From Chitinophagaceae bacterium IBVUCB2 (lineage in GTDB: Bacteria > Bacteroidota > Bacteroidia > Chitinophagales > Chitinophagaceae): 64,000 nucleotides of DNA. A program made the position numbers and the translations under genes. The DNA is taken from the NCBI GenBank assembly GCA_002127295.1, contig NFUV01000001.1, forward strand, positions 806,001 through 870,000, read 5' to 3'. This document shows positions 24,384 to 32,128 of the stretch, one piece after another. The number at the start of each line of letters is the position of its first letter. Position 1 is the first letter of the stretch. The notes beneath the pieces are model-generated. The model saw only the letters and a list, made by a program, of their open reading frames with translations. It searched no databases and was not told the origin of the DNA.

Positions 24384-25019
24384 TTATTTTCTTAATTCGT
24401 TTACAAATAATTGGATCATATTGATATCTTTTACCCCGGCCACTACCTCGAATTTGTTTCCCAGGTCAACCGCAAATAATTTTTTTGCAACCGGTTCATC
24501 CGCAAATTCATTCAGTTTCGCTGCATCACCCGGCTCTATTCCTCCACTCAATAAAAACAATTTATCAATTTGCTTATCCTTCAATACAGCAAGATCCAGC
24601 TTCTTTCCTGTTCCCCCATAACCAACTCCTAATGTATCGAACATAAACATATCAGCGTATTCATTGTATGGCCTTGCCATCCATTCAATCGGGTCGTTCG
24701 AACTTAACCGAAAAGCTTTTATTACAGTTACATAATCAGAAAGCTTATCACAGAACCGTTCTGTTTCATCCCCATGCAGTTGTACCATATCCAACCGGTA
24801 GTCTTCTACCGTCTTCATAATGTTCTCGTATGTTTCGTTTACAAACACACCAACCTTACCAATACGGCCGCCGATCTTTTTCATTTTATCCGGTGCAATT
24901 TTCAATCCCATATATCTTGGCGATTTGGGATAAAAAATAAAACCCGCCAGGTCAATACCCATTTCTTCAAGGGCATTTACCTGTTCCGGCAATGTCATGC
25001 CGCAGACTTTGATTCTCAT
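24384..25019 (-). CDS. trpF: Phosphoribosylanthranilate isomerase, first copy
   Basis: 211 residues, homologous over its whole length to the next gene. Cys7 (KVCGMT) and the Asp in FMFDTLG are present, as are KSPRYMG, YGGTGKKLDL and FLLSGGI. The C-terminal loop differs from the usual PGVKD pattern (VDLGNKFEVVAGVKD), which lies near the ligand phosphate, so its activity or specificity may have shifted. Its start overlaps the trpC stop by 1 nt (TAATG), so the two are translationally coupled. Confidence 0.9.
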   Translation of the reverse strand: MRIKVCGMTLPEQVNALEEMGIDLAGFIFYPKSPRYMGLKIAPDKMKKIGGRIGKVGVFVNETYENIMKTVEDYRLDMVQLHGDETERFCDKLSDYVTVIKAFRLSSNDPIEWMARPYNEYADMFMFDTLGVGYGGTGKKLDLAVLKDKQIDKLFLLSGGIEPGDAAKLNEFADEPVAKKLFAVDLGNKFEVVAGVKDINMIQLFVNELRK

Positions 25020-25813
25020 TACGCTTTTGCATTTAGTTGCTTTATAAAATCAGCAAAAGCAATCGTTGGGTCGGCTTCTTTCATAAAAGTCTCGCCGATC
25101 AAAAAACCTTTGTATCCTGCTCCCCTTAAAGTTACAATAGCATCGGCATTACTGATGCCACTTTCGCTAATGGCCGGTTTTCCTGGAGGAATTTTATCAA
25201 TAAGTTTCAAAGATGTTTCAATATTCACTTCAAAAGTCTTCAGGTTGCGGTTGTTTACTCCCACCATGTCCACTTCGTCACAAATATGCTCCAGCTCTTC
25301 TTCATTATGTATCTCAAGAATTGATTCGAGACCAATACTTCTCGTATAAGTTGCAAAATCTTTTACTTCAGCAGGCGTAAGACAAGCTGCTATAAGTAAA
25401 ATCACATCAGCGCCAAAAGCTTTGGCTTCGGCGATCTGCCATTTATCAATAATAAAATCTTTACGCAGCACCGGAATATCACTCACCACTTTTGCCTGTA
25501 TAAGGTCGTCCAAATCTCCACCAAAAAATTCATCATTGGTCAATACAGAAATTCCAGCTGCATGCTTATTATAACCAACAACAACCGGTTCTACTTCCAG
25601 TTCTTTTGTTTTGAACCATCCTTTACTTGGACTTTTTCTTTTAAACTCTGCTATAATCCCTGTGCTACCTGGCAATAATAAACTCTGCACCAACGAACGG
25701 TTTCTTATCTGCCAGAAAAACCCATCTCTTTCAAACCTTTCGATGCTACTCATCGGTTTGAACTTTTCCACTTCTTTTCTTTTTGCCGCAATAATTGTTT
25801 CTAAAATATCCAT
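25019..25813 (-). CDS. trpC: Indole-3-glycerol-phosphate synthase
   Basis: Closes the indole ring from CdRP. 264 residues, TIM barrel. Visible are IIAEFKRKSPSKG with the catalytic lysine, VLTNDEFFGG, VLRKDFIIDKWQI with the second catalytic lysine, LEIHNEEEL, VGVNNRNLKTFEV and ISESGI. It is a separate protein, not fused to TrpF as in E. coli. Confidence 0.97.
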   Translation of the reverse strand: MDILETIIAAKRKEVEKFKPMSSIERFERDGFFWQIRNRSLVQSLLLPGSTGIIAEFKRKSPSKGWFKTKELEVEPVVVGYNKHAAGISVLTNDEFFGGDLDDLIQAKVVSDIPVLRKDFIIDKWQIAEAKAFGADVILLIAACLTPAEVKDFATYTRSIGLESILEIHNEEELEHICDEVDMVGVNNRNLKTFEVNIETSLKLIDKIPPGKPAISESGISNADAIVTLRGAGYKGFLIGETFMKEADPTIAFADFIKQLNAKA

Positions 25814-25860
25814 TGGTATAAATCAAAATTCAAAAAAATAAAACCCAAAAAAATCCACCA

Positions 25861-26853
25861 TTAAGTCATTTGTATAAGTTTATTCAGGCACTTATTTGCT
25901 CTCCCGCTTTCCAAACTTTCTACAGCTTCGCCATAGGCTTCCTCATAGGTTTTATAATTTCCCGTGCAATGTAAAGCCATGGCTGCATTCGCCAATACCA
26001 CCGCATTCTGTGCAAATGTCCCTTCTCCTTTTAATATAGTGGTGAAAATCCTCGCCGCTTCTTCCACACTGTTTCCACCACTTATATCCTCCGGCGAAAC
26101 CATCCGTTTTCCTAATTGCTCCGGTGTCATTATTCTTTCACCCTCATTGGTTATTACTTTGGTATCGTTAGTTAAAGAAATTTCATCGTACCCATCCAAA
26201 CTGTGAATGATAGTGAATGCCTTTCCTGTTTGTTGTAATAAATAATTATAGATCCTCGCCATTTCTAAGCTATACACTCCAACCAATTGAAATCTCGGAT
26301 GTGCAGGATTGGCCATTGGACCAAGCATGTTGAAGAAAGTCCGCATGGCCAGGTTCTTTCTAATCGGGCCAACTGTTTTTAAAGCCGGGTGAAATAACGG
26401 TGCATGCAAGAAACAAATATTCGCTTCTTCAATTTCCTTTTTCAGTTTATTATTATCATTCCTGAAGTTGTATCCCAACTGCTCCATCACATTACTGGCG
26501 CCGCTTATAGAGGAAGCACCATAATTACCATGCTTTGCCACTTTTTGTCCAGTGCCGGCAACAATAAAACAAGAGAGTGTAGAAATGTTAAAGGTGTTCT
26601 TTCCATCACCACCTGTACCAACAATGTCGAGTGTGTCATACTCACTCAAATCTGCTTTTACGCAAAGCTCTAACAATGCATCTCTAAAACCTTGCAGTTC
26701 CTCAATAGTAATGCTTCGCATCAGGTACACGGTCATAAAAGCAGTCACTTCATGCTCGTTGTACATTCCTTTACCAATGTTCACTAATGCATCTTTTGCC
26801 GCCTCCCGGCTTAACGTTTTATGCTCAAATAAATATTGAAGTATTTTCTTCAT
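25861..26853 (-). CDS. trpD: Anthranilate phosphoribosyltransferase
   Basis: Transfers phosphoribose from PRPP to anthranilate. 330 residues, the family's usual size. Visible are the PRPP loop DIVGTGGDGKNTFNIST, KHGNYGASSISGASNVMEQLGY (read as KHGNYGASS), and FLHAPLFHPALKTVGPIRK (anthranilate site). It is not fused to TrpG. A 47-nt AT-rich spacer precedes trpC. Confidence 0.97.
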   Translation of the reverse strand: MKKILQYLFEHKTLSREAAKDALVNIGKGMYNEHEVTAFMTVYLMRSITIEELQGFRDALLELCVKADLSEYDTLDIVGTGGDGKNTFNISTLSCFIVAGTGQKVAKHGNYGASSISGASNVMEQLGYNFRNDNNKLKKEIEEANICFLHAPLFHPALKTVGPIRKNLAMRTFFNMLGPMANPAHPRFQLVGVYSLEMARIYNYLLQQTGKAFTIIHSLDGYDEISLTNDTKVITNEGERIMTPEQLGKRMVSPEDISGGNSVEEAARIFTTILKGEGTFAQNAVVLANAAMALHCTGNYKTYEEAYGEAVESLESGRANKCLNKLIQMT

Positions 26854-26884
26854 TGTATCATTTTCAAATTTCCAGACTGTACTA

Positions 26885-27457
26885 TTAGTTTTTCAACCAG
26901 TTTCTTAAAATATCTTCTCCCATCGGCGTCAAAACACTCTCCGGATGAAACTGCACCCCTTGCACATCATAGTTTTTATGTTGCAATGCCATGATGTAAT
27001 TATTTTCATCCCTGGCTGTAACTTCTAATTCTCCTGGAAAATTTTTCTCTGCAATTATCCAACTATGATATCGGCCCACTTCTAATGTTTCAGGCAATCC
27101 TTCAAATAGAGGTGATTTCCTTTCCTTATCAACCATTACCGGAGTGGCCACTCCATGATAAACAGTTGAAAGATTAGTCAACGTTCCGCCAAATGCTTCA
27201 CCTATCGCCTGGTGGCCGAGACAAACACCAAGAATTGATTTTGTTGCAGCATATTCTTTTATCAAAGACAATAATAATCCGGCTTCTTCCGGAATACCCG
27301 GACCGGGAGATAAAATGATCTTATCATAGTCCTTTACTTGCTCCATTGCTATCTGGTCGTTACGATACACATCTACTTTTGTATGCGTTATCTTCTCCAC
27401 CAGGTGAACAAGGTTGTAAGTGAACGAATCATAATTATCAAAAACAAGAATTTTCAT
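26885..27457 (-). CDS. trpG: Anthranilate synthase component II (glutamine amidotransferase)
   Basis: Supplies ammonia to TrpE. 190 residues, class I amidotransferase. The triad is visible: Cys in LGVCLGHQAIGEAFGG, and His/Glu in QFHPESVLT. DNYDSFTYNLVH at the N-terminus and LSPGPGIPEEAG are typical. Its start lies 1 nt after the trpE stop, so the subunits are translated together. A dual role in folate synthesis (PabA) is possible but not shown. Confidence 0.96.
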   Translation of the reverse strand: MKILVFDNYDSFTYNLVHLVEKITHTKVDVYRNDQIAMEQVKDYDKIILSPGPGIPEEAGLLLSLIKEYAATKSILGVCLGHQAIGEAFGGTLTNLSTVYHGVATPVMVDKERKSPLFEGLPETLEVGRYHSWIIAEKNFPGELEVTARDENNYIMALQHKNYDVQGVQFHPESVLTPMGEDILRNWLKN

Positions 27458-27458
27458 A

Positions 27459-28874
27459 TCAAATATTTTCTGCTAACACAATAGCTTTTTTTAATGCTCC
27501 TAATTTGTTATTCACTTCCTGCAATTCACTTTCCGGATTGCTGGCTGCCACCACCCCTGCTCCGGCCTGGTAAGTGAGTGTATTATTCCTGCTTAAAAAT
27601 GTTCTGATCATTATTGCATGATTACAACTGCCATCAAATCCAATAAAGCCGATAGCACCACCGTAATAAGTTCTGGATGTTGGCTCATACGAATCGATCA
27701 ATTCCATGGCTTTGAATTTTGGCGCACCACTTAATGTACCAGCAGGAAATGTTTTTGCTACCATCTCAAATGGATTACTTCCTGTTCTTATTTTACCAAC
27801 TACTTCACTTACCAAATGAATAACATGCGAAAAATATTGCACCTGGCGATAATGTGCAACTTGTACATCATCACACAGTCTACTTAGATCATTTCTTGCC
27901 AGATCAACCAGCATTACATGTTCGGCATTTTCCTTGGCATCTTTTAATAAAGCTTCAGTAGCGATTTTATCCGCTTCATCATCTCCCGTTCTTTTAAATG
28001 TGCCGGCAATCGGATGAACAACAGCTTTGCCATTCTGAATCACCAACTGTGCTTCGGGAGAAGAACCCATTAGTTTATAATCCCCATAATCAAAAAAGAA
28101 TAGATATGGTGATGGATTAACACTTCGCAATGCCCTGTACACATTAAACTCATCACCAATAAATTTTTGCTGAAATCTTCTGCTCAATACAATTTGAAAA
28201 ACATCTCCTCTATGACAACTGGCAATTCCTTTCTTCACCATTTCTTTATATTCATCATCGGTCATGTTTGAACTTTCTTCTCCTTTTGTGCTAAAAGGAT
28301 AAACAGGAACATCCTTACTTCGTATCAACGACTCAACAGCTGCTACATCACTGTCTATTCCGTTGATTTTATTTTCACAAATGAATAACTCATCTTTAAA
28401 ATGATTAATAGTAATTACATATTGGTAAAGGCGGTACCGCATTAAAGGGATAGTATCAGGTTTTGGGTCCCTGGTTTCGAGTTTTACAGTTTCAAAGAAC
28501 TGAACTGCATCATAGGCAGTATACCCAAACAGTCCTTGTGCAAATTTCTCTTCCTTCAATTCACCTTTCTTGCTATCAAATTTTTGCATGAAGTTCCAGA
28601 GCAGTTGCGGCACCTCGTTCGAGTTCGTCAATGCAATTTTTTCTGGTTTTTGTCCGGGAATTTTGAACTCGATACTTTTTGATGAACTAATTTCCATTCC
28701 ACCAATTGCATTGATACAGATAAATGAATAACTGTTTTCGGACGAATGATGGTCTGTACTTTCCAACAGGATAGTATCCCGGAATTTATCCCGTAGCCGC
28801 AAGTAGATGCCTACCGGTGTAAATACATCTGCCAGTAATCGTTTACAGGTCGTATTTATTTCTATTTTCTTCAT
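27459..28874 (-). CDS. trpE: Anthranilate synthase component I
   Basis: Chorismate to anthranilate, the committed step. 471 residues. Family motifs include GDVFQIVLSRRF, LMGSSPEAQLV, HPIAGTFKRTGDD, HVMLVDLARNDLSR, FPAGTLSGAPKFKAME, YYGGAIGFIGFDG and the C-terminal YQAGAGVVAASNPESE. Near the N-terminus, LLESTDHHSSENSYSFI includes the LLES segment linked to tryptophan feedback inhibition. It is the first structural gene of the operon, 16 nt after the leader terminator's 3' region. Confidence 0.97.
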   Translation of the reverse strand: MKKIEINTTCKRLLADVFTPVGIYLRLRDKFRDTILLESTDHHSSENSYSFICINAIGGMEISSSKSIEFKIPGQKPEKIALTNSNEVPQLLWNFMQKFDSKKGELKEEKFAQGLFGYTAYDAVQFFETVKLETRDPKPDTIPLMRYRLYQYVITINHFKDELFICENKINGIDSDVAAVESLIRSKDVPVYPFSTKGEESSNMTDDEYKEMVKKGIASCHRGDVFQIVLSRRFQQKFIGDEFNVYRALRSVNPSPYLFFFDYGDYKLMGSSPEAQLVIQNGKAVVHPIAGTFKRTGDDEADKIATEALLKDAKENAEHVMLVDLARNDLSRLCDDVQVAHYRQVQYFSHVIHLVSEVVGKIRTGSNPFEMVAKTFPAGTLSGAPKFKAMELIDSYEPTSRTYYGGAIGFIGFDGSCNHAIMIRTFLSRNNTLTYQAGAGVVAASNPESELQEVNNKLGALKKAIVLAENI

Positions 28875-28890
28875 TTGCTATAAAATAAAA

Positions 28891-28910
28891 GCCCCGAACA
28901 ATGTCGGGGC
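28891..28910 (-). terminator. trp attenuator (intrinsic terminator in the leader)
   Basis: Read on the minus strand, GCCCCGA and TCGGGGC form a perfect 7-bp stem with a 6-nt loop. TTTTATTTT follows directly, and the trpE ATG comes after a few more bases. It would end transcription before trpE when tryptophan is plentiful. Confidence 0.85.
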
Positions 28911-28952
28911 CTGAATATAATGGTACAATACGGTTATGACATTACAGACCCC
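28906..28952 (-). promoter_or_regulatory. trp antiterminator pairing
   Basis: On the minus-strand transcript, GGGGUCUG (28952-28945) at the end of the leader peptide can pair over 8 bp, including one G-U, with CAGGCCCC (28913-28906). The second segment contains the 5' arm of the terminator, so the two structures exclude each other. A ribosome stalled at the Trp codons leaves GGGGUCUG free. A ribosome reaching the peptide stop codon, which follows it directly, covers it. Confidence 0.75.
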
Positions 28953-28998
28953 TTAGAGTTGTATGCCACCACCAAATATTGTTTGAATGCTTTATCAC
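28942..28998 (-). CDS. trpL: trp leader peptide
   Basis: An 18-residue peptide, (M)IKHSNNIWWWHTTLRGL, read from GTG 28998 to TAA 28942. It has three consecutive Trp codons (TGG TGG TGG, complementary to 28966-28974). It lies between the operon promoter and the attenuator. Only 4 nt separate the -7 element from the GTG, so the leader mRNA would be leaderless or nearly so. It is too short to be found by length-limited gene calling. An overlapping longer frame on the same strand ends nearby, but it starts upstream of the promoter and has no Trp run. Confidence 0.8.
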   Translation of the reverse strand: MIKHSNNIWWWHTTLRGL

Positions 28999-29002
28999 AG
29001 GG

Positions 29003-29033
29003 CAAATATAGAAGCAAAATCGACATTCGCAAA
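29003..29033 (-). promoter_or_regulatory. trp operon promoter
   Basis: On the minus strand: TTTG (29033-29030), a 19-nt spacer and TATATTTG (29010-29003), an exact match to the Bacteroidota promoter. It precedes the leader peptide and drives trpE through trpA. Confidence 0.8.
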
Positions 29034-29065
29034 TTCTTTTTACTTTTATTCCTTAATCTATTAAT

Positions 29066-29347
29066 ATGCTGATTCATCATAAACAAGTTGGCTCTAAGGG
29101 TATGTTTTATGTAGGCGAAGAGGATAATATCCAGGCTGAAATAGTTTATACAATGCCTGGCGAAGAAAAAATGATTATTGAACATACCGAGGTAAGTGAT
29201 GAACTGCGGGGGCAAAATGTAGGATACCAATTGGTGCATTCTGCTGTAGAATATGCCCGCAAGCATAACCTTAAGATAATTCCGCTATGCCCGTTTGCTA
29301 ATGCTGTATTTAAGAAAAAGCCGGAATTCGCTGATGTACTTAATTGA
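29066..29347 (+). CDS. Small GNAT-type acetyltransferase-like protein
   Basis: 93 residues of the short GCN5-related family (YjdJ / NATD1 type). Visible features are the strand FYVGEEDNIQAEIVYTM (in part), the acetyl-CoA-binding segment EVSDELRGQNVGYQLVHSAV (quoted core: LRGQNVGYQLVHSAV) and the C-terminal IIPLCPFANAVFKK with the conserved Cys-Pro-Phe. These proteins are thought to acetylate small molecules or protein amines, but the substrate is unknown. The gene is divergent from the trp operon. Confidence 0.85.
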   Translation: MLIHHKQVGSKGMFYVGEEDNIQAEIVYTMPGEEKMIIEHTEVSDELRGQNVGYQLVHSAVEYARKHNLKIIPLCPFANAVFKKKPEFADVLN

Positions 29348-29509
29348 TTGCACTAGTAGAGAAAATGCTGCTTTTTTCTTCTCAATTGATATTTCTTTTT
29401 CATGTGTAGCCCTGTTTACAGGCAATAAGCTCCGTTTAAAAAAAATCATACCTATTGCATCGCTGTGTGGCTATTACTTGCTTACCTTAGGTTACAAAAT
29501 TTACCACTT

Positions 29510-31966
29510 ATGCCAAAAAAATCTATTGCTTTTATCAGCACTTTATTCTTCCTGATTTTTACTTTGTTTGTAAAAGCACAGGATGATGGTGGATATAAAA
29601 CACCGCCAAAAGATATTGCTGATATGTTATTAGCAAAGAGTTCTCCCAACGTAAGCCTGGATGATAAAGGCGAATGGATGTTGTTCACACAAAGTAGCAG
29701 TTACCCTTCTGTGGAAGAACTTGCAAGACCCGAATTAAAAATTGCGGGGCTCCGCATCAACCCGGAAAATTTTTCACCAAGCCGGCAGAACTATGTAAAT
29801 GAGCTATACTTAAGAAGTGTAAGTACTAACAAGGAATTTAAAATAACCGGTCTCCCATCTCCTTTGTTTGCAGGAAGTATAAGCTGGAGTCCCAATGATA
29901 AGAAAATTGCTTTCATACATACTACAAACAGCAGAGTGGATTTGTATGTAATTGACGTAGCTACCCAAAAAGCTACTAAAGTAAATAAGACTGCATTAAA
30001 TGTAATTGGTGGAGGTGCATTTCAATGGCTGGATGATAATACCCTGTTATACAAAACAACATTGAAAGCTGCCAATGCAGCACCTGCAAAACCACCTGTA
30101 CCAAAAGGCCCAACTGTACAGGAGAATTATGGCAAAGCTACTCCGCGGCCTACTTACCAGGACTTAATTAAAAGTCCCTACGATGAACAGTTGTATGAAT
30201 TTTATGCCACTACACAATTGGTAAAAAATGTAAATGGCGCAGAGACAAAAATTGGTCAGCCTGCTATTTACAGCAGTTTCTCCGTTTCTCCTGATAAAAA
30301 ATATATGATCGTAAGAACGTTAAAGAAACCATTTTCTTACACCGTTCCTGCTAATGGTTTTCCATCGGTTGTTGTAATTACAGATATGAATGGAAAAACA
30401 GTAAAGCATTTAGCTGATCTGCCATCTGCTGAAACTGCACCCAGCGGCAATGACAATGTTCAGATGTTTCCACGCAGTTTTGACTGGAGAGATGATGAAG
30501 CCGCTACCGTTACCTGGTGTACTGCCCTGGACAGTGGCTTTATAAAAAAGAATGTCGACTACCATGATGCTGTGTACGCATTAACTGCCCCATTTAATAC
30601 AACTCCAAAAGAACTGTTCAAAACAAAAATGCGTTTCCGTGGTGTTAACTGGGGCAATGCAAATTTTGCATTAGTCAATGAAGGTCTTACCGGCAAACAA
30701 CGTACACAAACAAACAAATACAATCCATCAACCGGTGAAATTTCAATGCTGATGGAAAGAAATACAACCGATGCCTATTCAAATCCTGGTTTTCCTGTCA
30801 CAGAAAAAAATCAGTATGGCCGTGATGTAATTAAGTTGATCGATAATGGCAGCAAGCTGTTGATGAATAATCCTACGGGAAGTTCGCCCAAAGGCGACCT
30901 TCCTTTCCTGGCAACTTTTGATATAGCGACTAAGAAGACTGATATTATCTGGCGTTCAAACGAAGGTTATTTTGAAAATGTAGTTCGTGTAATGGATGCC
31001 GACAAGCTGGTTTTATTGACCCGCCGTGAAAGTGAAAAGGAAATGCCAAACTACTGGATTAAAAATTTGAAATTAAAAGTAGCAGACAGACAATTAACAA
31101 CCTTCTCCAATCCTTACCCACAACTAGAAGGTGTAAGCAAAGAAAAAATAAGATATAAAAGAGCCGATGGTGTTGACCTTACAGGTGACCTTTACTTACC
31201 AAAAGGTTATGATGCAAAACGAGATGGCAAACTACCTGTATTAATATGGGCTTACCCTGCTGAATATAATTCAGCTGCTGATGCAGCACAAATTCGGGGT
31301 AGCGAACACAAGTTTACTTTAGTTGGCGGTGGCTCCCCTATTTTTTATGTTACACAAGGTTATGCTGTATTGAACAATGCAGAGATGCCGATCGTAGCTA
31401 CCAGCAAAGACAAAAAACCTAATGATAATTTTATTGAGCAGTTAACGATGAATGCAGAAGCTGCTATCAACGTATTGGATTCAATAGGTATTGGCGACAG
31501 AAACCGTGTGGCAGTGGGTGGACATAGCTATGGTGCATTTATGACTGCTAATCTTCTTGCTCATACCAAACTGTTTAAAGCCGGCATTGCAAGAAGCGGT
31601 GCTTATAACCGCTCCTTAACTCCATTTGGTTTTCAAAATGAAGACCGTACATATTGGCAGGCGTTGGATTTATACACTGACATGAGTCCGTTTACACATG
31701 CAGATAAAATCAAAACTCCTATTCTTTTAGTCCATGGCGAAATGGATAACAATACCGGTACATTCCCCATACAGAGCGAAAGAATGTTTAATGCTATAAA
31801 AGGAAATGGTGGCACTGTAAAATTTGTAAGTCTTCCTTATGAATCGCATGGCTATGCTGGTCGGGAAAACGTATTGCATACATTGGCTGAACAGTTTAAC
31901 TGGCTGGAGAAATATGTGAAGAATGCTGATAAGAAGCAGAAAGATGATGGCAAGAAAGCTTTTTAA
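29510..31966 (+). CDS. Secreted S9-family peptidase, glutamyl endopeptidase-like (S9D)
   Basis: 818 residues when started at ATG 29510, which gives a signal peptide (MPKKSIAFISTLFFLIFTLFVKAQ). An earlier in-frame start would put 15 residues before it and spoil the signal. The N-terminal part is a beta-propeller; the C-terminal part is an alpha/beta hydrolase. The triad is visible: Ser in GGHSYGAFMTANLLAH (GHSYG), Asp in LVHGEMDNNTG and His in PYESHGYAGRE. The stretch GIARSGAYNRSLTPFGFQNE is nearly the same as in plant chloroplast glutamyl endopeptidase, which points to subfamily S9D. Likely role is periplasmic peptide degradation. Confidence 0.9.
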   Translation: MPKKSIAFISTLFFLIFTLFVKAQDDGGYKTPPKDIADMLLAKSSPNVSLDDKGEWMLFTQSSSYPSVEELARPELKIAGLRINPENFSPSRQNYVNELYLRSVSTNKEFKITGLPSPLFAGSISWSPNDKKIAFIHTTNSRVDLYVIDVATQKATKVNKTALNVIGGGAFQWLDDNTLLYKTTLKAANAAPAKPPVPKGPTVQENYGKATPRPTYQDLIKSPYDEQLYEFYATTQLVKNVNGAETKIGQPAIYSSFSVSPDKKYMIVRTLKKPFSYTVPANGFPSVVVITDMNGKTVKHLADLPSAETAPSGNDNVQMFPRSFDWRDDEAATVTWCTALDSGFIKKNVDYHDAVYALTAPFNTTPKELFKTKMRFRGVNWGNANFALVNEGLTGKQRTQTNKYNPSTGEISMLMERNTTDAYSNPGFPVTEKNQYGRDVIKLIDNGSKLLMNNPTGSSPKGDLPFLATFDIATKKTDIIWRSNEGYFENVVRVMDADKLVLLTRRESEKEMPNYWIKNLKLKVADRQLTTFSNPYPQLEGVSKEKIRYKRADGVDLTGDLYLPKGYDAKRDGKLPVLIWAYPAEYNSAADAAQIRGSEHKFTLVGGGSPIFYVTQGYAVLNNAEMPIVATSKDKKPNDNFIEQLTMNAEAAINVLDSIGIGDRNRVAVGGHSYGAFMTANLLAHTKLFKAGIARSGAYNRSLTPFGFQNEDRTYWQALDLYTDMSPFTHADKIKTPILLVHGEMDNNTGTFPIQSERMFNAIKGNGGTVKFVSLPYESHGYAGRENVLHTLAEQFNWLEKYVKNADKKQKDDGKKAF

Positions 31967-31987
31967 TAAAACTGATTTTAATATTGA

Positions 31988-32013
31988 AACCCTGGCTTTT
32001 GCCGGGGTTTTTT
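31988..32013 (+). terminator. Terminator of the S9D peptidase gene
   Basis: A 9-bp stem with one T-G pair (AACCCTGGC with GCCGGGGTT), a TTTT loop and a T run. Confidence 0.8.
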
Positions 32014-32128
32014 ATTTAAACCTTATTCCATAAATTTAATATAGCTTACAAGTCACTTTATGTTATTCCCACCTTTGAAAAAGCTCTGCGCTTTAGAAGC
32101 ATTTTTTTATTACTACTAAAAAAAAATT

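Noticed and set aside
28934-29266. A 110-codon minus-strand frame over the trp leader ending in VVAYNSKGSVMS
   Set aside because: It begins upstream of the trp promoter and has no homology or Trp run. The 18-codon GTG frame explains the region better.
29465-29509. Longer start for the S9D peptidase
   Set aside because: It adds 15 residues before a clear signal peptide.
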